Of a DNA stretch of 7,223 bases, positions 1 through 6,132 are shown one piece after another. Source of the stretch: Methanosarcinales archaeon (lineage in GTDB: Archaea; Halobacteriota; Methanosarcinia; Methanosarcinales; Methanogasteraceae). Below the pieces are notes generated by a model. It had not been told where the DNA came from, searched no databases, and was given only the letters and a program-made list of their open reading frames with translations. The stretch spans positions 1 through 7,223 of the forward strand of contig JAUWGA010000091.1 in NCBI GenBank assembly GCA_030606635.1. The letters run 5' to 3'. The position numbers were made by a program, and so were the translations under genes. Within the stretch, counting starts at the first letter, position 1, and every line of letters begins with the position of its first letter.

Positions 1-411
1 CATCAGCGTGGGCCACGCAGCAAGCAGGAATGCAAAACCGACCAGTGCCGGATGGAACACCAGCGTCCCTGTGCCGCCGAAGATGTATTTTGGAACAGCT
101 ATCGCAAACGCGGCTCCGATGATCGGAACCCAGAGCGGGACGCTTGGCGGCATGATAAGAGCAAGCAAGAGACCGATCAACACGGCATTCCCGTCATTTA
201 TGGTGATCGGCTGGGATGCCGCCTTGTAGATCACGATCTCGGTTACAACTGCCGCAATCACAGTTACAAGAATGATCGTTAGCGCAGGAAGTCCGAAGAG
301 ATAGATCGCCGCGATCGTGATCGGTATCAGTGCAGCGACCGTGCCCCACATCACGCGTTTCACACTCTCGTCACTCTTCACATGAGGTAATGGTGATATT
401 GTATATGTCAT
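1..411 (-). CDS. rnfD: RnfD, Rnf complex membrane subunit (N-terminal part, runs off left edge)
   Basis: Integral membrane subunit of the Rnf complex, which couples reduced ferredoxin oxidation to ion translocation and electron transfer; RnfD normally carries a covalently bound FMN. The frame is open from 411 to base 1, giving the first 137 residues. It opens with MTYTISPLPHVKS, typical of RnfD. Hydrophobic segments lie at about residues 20-39, 41-62 and 76-110, followed by a glycine-rich stretch (FGGTG, 111-115) and HPALVG (120-125), which matches the family's N-P-A-L-V-G region. The flavinylated threonine would lie beyond the window edge, so it cannot be checked. The ATG overlaps the rnfC stop as ATGA, and GGAGG sits 7 nt upstream, inside the rnfC coding end. 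This indicates translational coupling and supports the chosen start. rnfG, E, A and B would be expected next, outside the window. Confidence 0.9.
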   Translation of the reverse strand, partial: MTYTISPLPHVKSDESVKRVMWGTVAALIPITIAAIYLFGLPALTIILVTVIAAVVTEIVIYKAASQPITINDGNAVLIGLLLALIMPPSVPLWVPIIGAAFAIAVPKYIFGGTGTLVFHPALVGFAFLLAAWPTLM

Positions 412-1607
412 TCGGATGCCTCCATCTCGGCAACGCCGTATTTGCCATACCTGATTATCTGCACGATCGGGAGTTTGGACGGGCAGACGTACGCACACAT
501 ACCGCATTCCACGCAGTCACCGATGTATAATTCTGCACACTTTTCAAACTGCGCGCTGTCTGCATATCCGTACAGCAGGTGCGGCATCAGTCCGACCGGA
601 CACTCATCCACACACCACGCGCAGTTGATACAGGGCGCTGTTGGTTCGCGCTCGATATTGCTCTCGGTCTGCACAAGAATTCCTGTTGTCGTCTTGATGA
701 CCGGAACCTCATCTGAGTACTGTGCCGTGCCAGGTATTGCGCCGTTTACGATGATCTTTACCGGTGTTCCACTACATCCGCCACATTCTTTGATCACATG
801 GCTGATCGGCGCGCCGATATCCACGAGAACATCTCTCGGAGAACCTACCGCACCTGCAACGGTCACCACTTTCTTAATCATGGGTTCACCGTCGCGGAGC
901 GCATCATATATCGCTTTCATAGCAGCGATGCTGCTCACGAGAACGCCCCTATCCTCCGGAGTGCTACCGCGTGGCACCCTCTTCTTCGCAAACTTCTTAG
1001 AAAGCGTGTTTTCGGTGCCCGGTGGATAGTATCCCGGTGTCGCGATGACCTTTATGTTGCTGTCCGGTATCGTCTCGGTTCGCATGGTATTCAGCGCTTC
1101 TGAGCCAAGTTCGATTATGATGAACGCTTTCTTAGCACCAACTGTTTCCATCAATGCTTTCAATCCATATACGATCTCAGAAGGATGATCGAGCATGAGC
1201 GCCTCGTATGATGACAGATCCCAGGTATTCGTTCCGTTGACGACGATCGTGTCGATATCTCCTTTTGTGCGCAATGTCGGGTGTCCGTTCGGTTCGATAA
1301 TACCGGCTTCCTTGATAATGCGCCTTATTTTTCCTGCGGACAATTCTACCGGTTCAATTTCTCTCTTTTCTCCATCGTGTGTCTTGATCACCACGCTGAG
1401 AACATCTTTACCAGTTGGATGCGGCAGTTCGGAAACGGCTATAACCTCTCCGGAAACGCTTGAATGTATCCGGAACTCGCCGTCGCCGATCAATTGCCCA
1501 ACAGAAACGATATCGCCAACACTTACCAAGGAATCGCACACCGCGCCATCATGCTGTTGTAAAGGAATAATCACCTGATCAGGTGTTTTGATTGTTACAA
1601 TCTTCAA
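408..1607 (-). CDS. rnfC: RnfC, Rnf complex iron-sulfur subunit
   Basis: Peripheral iron-sulfur subunit of the Rnf complex, acting on the cytoplasmic face. The protein has 399 residues. An N-terminal barrel-sandwich region (about 1-75, with QQHDGAVCDSLVSVGDIVSVGQLI) is followed by the central Rossmann-like domain (about 115-300, with GTPV, VTVAGAV at 248-254 and CGGCSG at 275-280). Two 4Fe-4S motifs end the protein: C326-x2-C329-x2-C332-x3-C336-P and C365-x2-C368-x2-C371-x3-C375-P. It is shorter than many bacterial RnfC proteins, which carry long C-terminal repeats. The start is TTG, not ATG: an AGGAGG lies 8 nt upstream and the homologous N-terminus begins exactly there. It is the first gene of its operon. 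In Methanosarcina acetivorans a multiheme cytochrome gene (mmcA) precedes rnfC; here the upstream neighbour is a divergent DUF35 gene, so the electron partner is unclear. Confidence 0.94.
   Translation of the reverse strand: MKIVTIKTPDQVIIPLQQHDGAVCDSLVSVGDIVSVGQLIGDGEFRIHSSVSGEVIAVSELPHPTGKDVLSVVIKTHDGEKREIEPVELSAGKIRRIIKEAGIIEPNGHPTLRTKGDIDTIVVNGTNTWDLSSYEALMLDHPSEIVYGLKALMETVGAKKAFIIIELGSEALNTMRTETIPDSNIKVIATPGYYPPGTENTLSKKFAKKRVPRGSTPEDRGVLVSSIAAMKAIYDALRDGEPMIKKVVTVAGAVGSPRDVLVDIGAPISHVIKECGGCSGTPVKIIVNGAIPGTAQYSDEVPVIKTTTGILVQTESNIEREPTAPCINCAWCVDECPVGLMPHLLYGYADSAQFEKCAELYIGDCVECGMCAYVCPSKLPIVQIIRYGKYGVAEMEASE
413..423 (-). promoter_or_regulatory. Ribosome binding site of rnfD inside the rnfC 3' end
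   Basis: On the minus strand, GGAGG (423-419) within the last codons of rnfC stands 7 nt before the rnfD ATG. The surrounding 11 bases, GGAGGCATCCG, are identical to those in front of rnfC. The element encodes part of the RnfC tail (EASE) as well as serving initiation of rnfD. Confidence 0.7.
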
Positions 1608-1609
1608 TG

Positions 1610-1621
1610 CGGATGCCTCCT
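1610..1621 (-). promoter_or_regulatory. Strong ribosome binding site that decides the rnfC TTG start
   Basis: The minus strand reads AGGAGG (1621-1616), a strong match to the archaeal anti-Shine-Dalgarno sequence, followed by an 8-nt spacer and TTG at 1607-1605. No in-frame ATG with a comparable site is present, so the TTG is the best start. Confidence 0.75.
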
Positions 1622-1650
1622 ATGCCTCGCATTATGGATACGTACGTCGG

Positions 1651-1660
1651 TATATATAAG
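1651..1660 (-). promoter_or_regulatory. TATA box of the rnf operon
   Basis: On the minus strand the sequence is CTTATATATA, a good archaeal TATA box. Transcription starting about 25 nt downstream, near 1630, would give a leader of about 20 nt that just includes the AGGAGG of rnfC. The core TATATATA is its own reverse complement, so direction is inferred from the fit to rnfC; a role for the plus strand cannot be excluded. Confidence 0.6.
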
Positions 1661-1664
1661 TATT

Positions 1665-1705
1665 GTTATCTGACTGGCAGCAGGCAACCATCTTTAAGTG
1701 ATAAC
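1665..1705. repeat. Inverted repeat GTTATC/GATAAC in the divergent promoter region
   Basis: GTTATC at 1665-1670 is mirrored by GATAAC at 1700-1705, with 29 nt between the arms. One arm lies 5 nt from the rnf TATA box; the other lies directly after the TATA-like element of the DUF35 gene. This could be a regulator site shared by both promoters, but six-base arms can arise by chance. Confidence 0.25.
1691..1699 (+). promoter_or_regulatory. TATA-like element of the DUF35 gene
   Basis: TCTTTAAGT lies about 26-33 nt before the ATG at 1724. This is the spacing expected if transcription starts at or just before the start codon (leaderless or nearly so). It fits the lack of a clear Shine-Dalgarno sequence ahead of that ATG. 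Confidence 0.4.
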
Positions 1706-1723
1706 GTACAGAGTATACACCAC

Positions 1724-2113
1724 ATGAGTGTACCGAGATTCTGGAGACATATCAGCAGCAGGTACAACCTGATCGGAACGAGATGCAATACCTGCGGAGA
1801 ATATTACTTCCCGCCGAGAACGATGTGCCCGAACTGCCGCAGGGATGGCAGCATCGAGGAATACCAGTTCAAGGGGTATGGCGAGGTTGTCACCTACACG
1901 ATCATCCATACCGCATCCGAGGAATTCGATATGCAGACACCGTACCCACTTGCGATCATCCAACTGGACGAGGGTCCGCGCATGACCGGACAGGTGGTCT
2001 GTGACAATGATGCGATCGCAATCGGGATGCGTGTGAAACCGATATTCAGGAAACTCGGTGAAGATGGTGCCGCTGGCATCATATACTATGGCACCAAGTT
2101 CATACCTGCATAA
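1724..2113 (+). CDS. DUF35 zinc-ribbon/OB-fold protein (probable acetoacetyl-CoA thiolase/HMG-CoA synthase bridging subunit)
   Basis: The 129-residue protein has the layout of archaeal DUF35 proteins: a short N-terminal helix (FWRHISSRYNLIG, 6-18), a rubredoxin-like zinc ribbon with C21-x2-C24 and C35-x2-C38, then an OB fold from about residue 48 (GYGEVVTYTIIHTAS) ending in KPIFRKLGEDG and YYGTKF. In archaea, such proteins bind both acetoacetyl-CoA thiolase and HMG-CoA synthase and hold the shared CoA-binding site, channelling the intermediate of the mevalonate pathway. That role is family knowledge; the usual partner genes are not beside this copy, so it may serve another thiolase. The frame is open back to 1592, but the ATG at 1724 was chosen because homology begins there and the upstream part would cover the rnf promoter. 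The tRNA-Thr begins 8 bp after the stop. Confidence 0.87.
   Translation: MSVPRFWRHISSRYNLIGTRCNTCGEYYFPPRTMCPNCRRDGSIEEYQFKGYGEVVTYTIIHTASEEFDMQTPYPLAIIQLDEGPRMTGQVVCDNDAIAIGMRVKPIFRKLGEDGAAGIIYYGTKFIPA
2081..2089 (+). promoter_or_regulatory. Possible TATA box for tRNA-Thr inside the DUF35 3' end
   Basis: ATATACTAT starts 41 bp before the mature tRNA and lies within the last codons of DUF35. Initiation about 25 nt downstream would give a short 5' leader. Co-transcription with DUF35 is an equally good explanation. Confidence 0.25.
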
Positions 2114-2121
2114 TGTGCGAC

Positions 2122-2194
2122 GCCTCGGTGGCTCAGCTGGCAGAGCGAGTGATTTGTAATCACTAGGTCGCGAGTTCAAATCTCGCCCGAGGCT
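2122..2194 (+). tRNA. tRNA-Thr (anticodon TGT)
   Basis: A complete cloverleaf can be folded by eye. The acceptor stem GCCTCGG (2122-2128) pairs perfectly with CCGAGGC (2187-2193). The D stem is GCTC/GAGC (2131-2134, 2143-2146). The anticodon stem AGTGA/TCACT (2148-2152, 2160-2164) encloses loop TTTGTAA, with anticodon TGT at 2155-2157, reading ACA. The T stem is GCGAG/CTCGC with loop TTCAAAT. The discriminator is T2194, as in archaeal threonine tRNAs. The 3' CCA is not encoded, and no intron is present. The gene sits between DUF35 and the stop codon of the convergent cofC. Confidence 0.97.
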
Positions 2195-2206
2195 TAAGGT
2201 TTGATA

Positions 2207-2860
2207 TTATCGTGTGTGTTGGGGATGCTGTGATCGCTCAACCTCTGCCCTGCCATCGCGCACCGCAACAACAAATCCAATACCATCCGCGAGCGTACTC
2301 GCAGCCTCTCCCTTTCCATGTATCAGCAGTTCCACGAGATCGTCTGGTTCATCGATGTCGATCGCTGCCGCAAACGAGTCATAGACCTCGACTGAGAGAT
2401 CGTTGTCGTGTGCGATTCTGAGATGATCAAGGAAACTCGTGCCGTAGTAATCCGTGCTGAACCGGGACGGGTCTTTGATAGAGAGGATATTGGTTCCCCC
2501 GCCCCTACCGGGCGCGATCACCAGATCGGCGTCCGAATCCACAATCTCTCGTACGTGCCGGCTCTTCAGGAGCGGCAGGTCAGCCATCACGATCATGACC
2601 GGATCGCATCCATACTCTGCCACCTTGGAGAGATAATCGTTCAGTGCATCATTCAGTCCTGATTCGCTGAGCAGGATGTGCGGATCGATGCGCGTGTCGT
2701 TGAAGACCGATGGCGTGAGGATATCGACCGCGAAGCCGTCGGTCGCATCGAGCACATCATAGAGCATCGCAATCGCAAGCCGGTCGCGCTCATCTGGTGT
2801 TAGCACGCCAGAGAGGCGGGATTTGGCGTTCTCTTTCTTAAATGGTATTACTATTCTCAT
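2207..2860 (-). CDS. cofC: CofC, 2-phospho-L-lactate guanylyltransferase (coenzyme F420 synthesis)
   Basis: Cytoplasmic nucleotidyltransferase that activates 2-phospho-L-lactate (or phosphoenolpyruvate in some lineages) with GTP, giving the intermediate that CofD joins to the deazaflavin Fo in F420 biosynthesis. The 217 residues match the family over the whole length: MRIVIPFKKENAKSRL (1-16) is the GTP-binding start, LTPDERDRL follows, the metal-binding MADLPLL is at 92-98, the GRGGGTN loop at 118-124, and DIDEPDDL at 168-175. The C-terminus carries the usual short strand (GFVVAVRDGRAEV) plus about ten extra residues. The ATG overlaps the stop of the upstream phosphohexomutase gene as ATGA, so it is probably translated by coupling from that message. 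Its stop lies only 12 bp from the convergent tRNA-Thr. Substrate preference cannot be read from the sequence. Confidence 0.94.
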   Translation of the reverse strand: MRIVIPFKKENAKSRLSGVLTPDERDRLAIAMLYDVLDATDGFAVDILTPSVFNDTRIDPHILLSESGLNDALNDYLSKVAEYGCDPVMIVMADLPLLKSRHVREIVDSDADLVIAPGRGGGTNILSIKDPSRFSTDYYGTSFLDHLRIAHDNDLSVEVYDSFAAAIDIDEPDDLVELLIHGKGEAASTLADGIGFVVAVRDGRAEVERSQHPQHTR

Positions 2861-5457
2861 GGTATCAGCCCCTGCCCAAAGATCCGCTGATAGTACTCTG
2901 CCCCGATGTCAACACCCCATGCGACATGCCGCACATTGACATCCCGATCCATGCCAAGCGTCAGCAGATGAAGCACCCGCCTGTAGATCGTGACCGGCTC
3001 AACGCCCTCCTCCGCAGCAAGCGCGTCCATCCGCTCCCTGACCGCATCGAAATACCGCGCCCGGTCGGATTCTGTCATAAACGTCATGCCTGTGGCGGCG
3101 ACCCTGTCGGAAAGATCGTGATGATTCGCGGCATTCCCGATATCCTCGATGATCAACCCGTTCAACCGATCTAGCGCAGCCTGCCTGATGGCACGCAAGA
3201 CCTGTTCATCGCTGCTTTCGATATATATCCTGTTTATCTCCTCAGTTCCGCTCGCCCGCACAAGTAGGCGGGAGATCGTCTCCCCGCCTGGATCCTGCAG
3301 CACGAACTCGATCTTGTCATAGTATGTGCCGCCAGCCCAGAGAACGTCCTGCCCTGCGATCGACTCTGGTGGATCATCGAGCCATGAATTGATTATCTTC
3401 TCCTTTGGGTTGTTCGGAGCCCAGATATCGAGCCGTTCGTCGTATTTTTCACCATACCGTTTCGTATGTGCCCGCCATATCTCGCCAGGTGACTTTCCGT
3501 GCCATGCGATCATGGACGCGATCATGCATATCCCGATGATCCCGTCCTTGTCAGGGAACCGCTTGATCGTGAAGCCGCCGCTCTCCTCGCCTGCAACCGC
3601 TGCAGGCAGATCGTATTTTTTCATCGCTGCGGAGATGTACTTGAAACCGACCTCGGTATCGATGCACGGGAACCGGTGCAAGGCGAGCGCGTATTCGATG
3701 TCACCGGTGACCCTTTTGACGCTGTAAAACGGATGCCTGACAAGCGAATTGACCTGATCCCATTCCGGCGTCGGTATATCGTATCCGCCGTCCCCGGAGA
3801 GCGTCTGCACCACGTCATCGATTGCAGTGGACGTGGTTCCTGTCCGTATCACGATATGGTTCTCCCAGTGTAGCCCCCTGATCACGAAATCGCAGATCAT
3901 GGCAAGGAGTTTGTTAAGGTTGATAAACCCGTCCCGGTCAAGGATTCCACCGCAGCGATCACCATCCGTATCGTTTGCGCACTCGAAGAGTGCACCGATC
4001 CGTTCCAATCGATCCGCAGTCGGGAGAATCCACTGCTCCTCCGGATTGGCATAGAATCGGAGACCGAGAAGATCGTCCTTCCCTGAATCCATCGGAAAGA
4101 CGGATTCCGCGGGAATCCCGAGTTTTCCGAATATCTCGGTGATATAGCCCCTTGCAACGCCATTCATCGCGTTATGGATGAACCTGTGCTCTGGCTGCGA
4201 ATAGAAATCCGCAAGAAGCTTGTCCAGTTTCTGCGATCTTAAGAAATCAGCGACATACGCGGTGTATTTCTCCCGCATATCAACGTACACAAACCTGCCT
4301 TCAGATTCCGCCTTTTGAAGGTCATATTTCAGGGTGGGCTGGTCTCTCATGCAGAGGATGTTCGCTTCCCTCTCGATCCGGTCGGTGACCGATGTCGGGG
4401 CAACATCGCCGTTCTCCATGCTCCAGCGCTGCCCCTGGGTCGAGAGCGGATTGTGGCTCGGGGTCATATTCTCGCCACCTGCCGCATTATTCTGTTCCAC
4501 CTCTCTAAGCCAGTACACCAGAGCGCCTGTGGGCGACGGCTCCTCTGCAAACCGCACAGGAAAGGAGCGCGAGAGAAACACCTTCGCGCTCTCAAGCGCA
4601 AACTCCCGTGCACCGATTCGCGTGTCATACGTGATCACGACAGGTCTCCCGCCCTTATCCTGGGAGGTCTCGAGATCGTTACATATCGCAGCAGTTACGA
4701 AATCAGATCTTTTTCCGGTGAAATCCTTGTTTACAAATGCCCTGAAACCGGATGTCCCGAACTTTATATATTTTTTATCAATTAATTTGTGGAGCAGTTC
4801 TGCAAGCGCAGGATCGTTGGTTCGTTCTGCGAATCGGTACAGCTTGTCACTGATGTTTGCGGCAAGCGAGGTTCTAAACGGTCTGTACCGCCCATCATCG
4901 TTAAGAGCGGTGATCAGGGGGGCTAATTCATCTTTTATATAATTATCAATCCTACAAAACTCGTCCCGCCCAAAGAATCCCAACAGTGCTGTTATGGCAA
5001 GGGCACGCAGGCGCCTCGCCTCTGCCAGCAAGTCCTGCGCCTCCTTGTATGCATCCCGCATCTTCTTGCGATCCTTAATCTCCCTGCCGGTCATCCGGTT
5101 GATCTCCGAATCCGGGTTCTCGGTAGTCTCAAGTCCATACTGCCCGGGCTCGACTGCAAATAGTTGTAAGGATGCGAACAAGACCGGAAGTTTCTTGGTT
5201 GGGAATTTTTGGATATTTTCGGTCAGTTTTGTCAAAAAATCCCTGCTCGCAAGAGTTGCCTCACCGAGGATTTCAGTATCCTCTGTTTCAGTCAAAGCAA
5301 CGATCAGACTGGAAGTCAGTTCGGATACCGGAAGCTCGCTTGCGCTATGCTCTCTGATGATGCTTTCCAGTTCAGATAGATTGCCCAGTGTTGCCGCCCT
5401 GTTCTGAGCCAGCATCTGCCAGCGCATATTCCGGTATAAGAAATCAGCGCGTTCCAT
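2857..5457 (-). CDS. Multidomain alpha-D-phosphohexomutase (phosphoglucomutase/phosphomannomutase family) with N- and C-terminal extensions
   Basis: The central part is a phosphohexomutase, moving phosphate between C1 and C6 of a hexose phosphate. All four active-site elements are visible: FGTSGFRA (233-240), the phosphoserine loop TPSHNP (332-337, Ser334), the metal loop DTDGDR (496-501), the sugar loop GEESGG (623-628) and the phosphate loop RASGTEE (734-740). The last has Glu where the family usually has Pro. TEVGFKYI (601-608) is also typical. Family members usually have about 450-580 residues; this one has 866. About 228 mostly helical, charged residues precede the core, and about 97 helical residues follow the last canonical domain. 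I do not recognise either extension. The substrate is unknown. ATG at 5457 is the first start in a divergent intergenic region, with an AGGGG-type site 5-6 nt upstream. The end overlaps cofC by ATGA. A 30-bp patch with 3 G/C bases lies exactly at the N-terminal domain junction. Confidence 0.88.
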   Translation of the reverse strand: MERADFLYRNMRWQMLAQNRAATLGNLSELESIIREHSASELPVSELTSSLIVALTETEDTEILGEATLASRDFLTKLTENIQKFPTKKLPVLFASLQLFAVEPGQYGLETTENPDSEINRMTGREIKDRKKMRDAYKEAQDLLAEARRLRALAITALLGFFGRDEFCRIDNYIKDELAPLITALNDDGRYRPFRTSLAANISDKLYRFAERTNDPALAELLHKLIDKKYIKFGTSGFRAFVNKDFTGKRSDFVTAAICNDLETSQDKGGRPVVITYDTRIGAREFALESAKVFLSRSFPVRFAEEPSPTGALVYWLREVEQNNAAGGENMTPSHNPLSTQGQRWSMENGDVAPTSVTDRIEREANILCMRDQPTLKYDLQKAESEGRFVYVDMREKYTAYVADFLRSQKLDKLLADFYSQPEHRFIHNAMNGVARGYITEIFGKLGIPAESVFPMDSGKDDLLGLRFYANPEEQWILPTADRLERIGALFECANDTDGDRCGGILDRDGFINLNKLLAMICDFVIRGLHWENHIVIRTGTTSTAIDDVVQTLSGDGGYDIPTPEWDQVNSLVRHPFYSVKRVTGDIEYALALHRFPCIDTEVGFKYISAAMKKYDLPAAVAGEESGGFTIKRFPDKDGIIGICMIASMIAWHGKSPGEIWRAHTKRYGEKYDERLDIWAPNNPKEKIINSWLDDPPESIAGQDVLWAGGTYYDKIEFVLQDPGGETISRLLVRASGTEEINRIYIESSDEQVLRAIRQAALDRLNGLIIEDIGNAANHHDLSDRVAATGMTFMTESDRARYFDAVRERMDALAAEEGVEPVTIYRRVLHLLTLGMDRDVNVRHVAWGVDIGAEYYQRIFGQGLIP
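4761..4790 (-). other. AT-rich patch at the domain junction of the phosphohexomutase gene
   Basis: Only 3 of 30 bases are G or C, in a gene that is otherwise about half GC. On the minus strand it contains AAAAAATATATAAAG, which resembles an archaeal TATA box. It encodes about residues 223-232, between the N-terminal domain and the GTSGFRA start of the catalytic core. No in-frame ATG, GTG or TTG follows before the core, so an internal transcript would not give an intact core. Confidence 0.4.
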
Positions 5458-5539
5458 ACATACCCCTTGATCGCCTTTTCTAATATTGGTATGGTGGGGT
5501 TAACATTAATAACAGACCACATACAGAAGAAAGTTTACC
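5458..5539. promoter_or_regulatory. Divergent promoter region between the phosphohexomutase and DUF2150-like genes
   Basis: These 82 bp contain both 5' ends. For the plus strand, TAACATTAATAAC (5501-5513) is the best TATA candidate. It is about 27-39 nt before the ATG at 5540, suggesting a leaderless or short-leader message, and no clear Shine-Dalgarno sequence precedes that ATG. For the minus strand, CAATATTAG (5489-5481) could serve as TATA element, and AAGGGG (5467-5462) is a weak ribosome site ahead of the ATG at 5457. Assignments are tentative. Confidence 0.4.
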
Positions 5540-6118
5540 ATGAAAAAGTCAGAAAAAGAGAAGGAAGTTCAATATTACACAAAAGGACGCTGGGACAATT
5601 GGATTCAGAACGTGAAAGAGAGTAACTTCCAGATAGACGATGAATCCGGAAGCAGTACTGAGATATTCGTCAATATGATGGATGATGTGATACTTTCATG
5701 CCTGAATGTAATTTCTAAACGGAATGCGAAAAAGATGTCGGCAGATAATGCGTTAAATGCAATTTCAGGCATCAGCGAGATTGTGCTCGGCGATGTTCCC
5801 TCGATTAACGAGGATGTCGATATGATGATCCAGTCACTCCAGTCCTCGCTGCTCGGTGCGCTTGTTTCATGCGAATGCTATATCCGCGGATCATACAATG
5901 CGAAGACTGCGCTTCCTAAACTGGTCAAGACTGCGATCGAAACAGAGGAGAATGATCCGGAAAAAGCGCTGGAATGCATAAGCACGGTTGGTGCACGGAT
6001 ACTATCTGGCAAGCCCATGCCAGAGATCATCTTTGATGTGCCGGATGGGCTGGTTGCCGAATGGTTAGACGGCGTCGACTCGATCGTCGCAGCGATGGCT
6101 CTTTCGAACGAAAAATGA
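5540..6118 (+). CDS. DUF2150-like archaeal protein of unknown function
   Basis: A soluble 192-residue protein with no signal peptide or membrane segment. The N-terminus is strongly charged (MKKSEKEKEVQYYTKGRWDN). It is followed by a YYTKGRWDNWIQ-type motif (12-23) that I associate with the archaeal DUF2150 family, known from methanogens but without assigned function. The rest is predicted mainly helical and acidic, with FVNMMDDVILSCL, a segment rich in Asp, Met and Ile (about 80-115), and a conserved-looking PMPEIIFDVPDGLVAEWLDG near the C-terminus. Cysteines are scattered, without a metal-binding pattern. thiDN starts 14 bp after its stop on the same strand, so the two are probably co-transcribed. 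That does not by itself link it to thiamine. The family assignment is from memory of its motif and is less certain than the reading frame. Confidence 0.75.
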   Translation: MKKSEKEKEVQYYTKGRWDNWIQNVKESNFQIDDESGSSTEIFVNMMDDVILSCLNVISKRNAKKMSADNALNAISGISEIVLGDVPSINEDVDMMIQSLQSSLLGALVSCECYIRGSYNAKTALPKLVKTAIETEENDPEKALECISTVGARILSGKPMPEIIFDVPDGLVAEWLDGVDSIVAAMALSNEK

Positions 6119-6132
6119 TGTCACGATAGTGT

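Noticed and set aside
442..1029. Open frame of 195 codons on the plus strand, opposite rnfC
   Set aside because: It is antisense to rnfC, whose cysteine motifs and length are fully convincing, and its translation has no recognisable domain.
1592..1723. Upstream extension of the DUF35 frame by 44 codons
   Set aside because: It would cover the rnf promoter and ribosome site, and the extra residues do not resemble the family N-terminus.
1694..2179. Open frame of 161 codons on the minus strand, across DUF35 and the tRNA
   Set aside because: It runs antisense through a tRNA gene and a well-supported zinc-ribbon protein.
4761..4790. Internal promoter driving a separate mutase-core gene
   Set aside because: No in-frame start codon lies between the TATA-like sequence and the GTSGFRA motif, so the core could not be made intact from it today; kept only as a possible relict.
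4334..4942. Open frame of 202 codons on the plus strand, opposite the phosphohexomutase
   Set aside because: It is antisense to a region that encodes the TPSHNP and GTSGFRA loops; the translation has no domain features.
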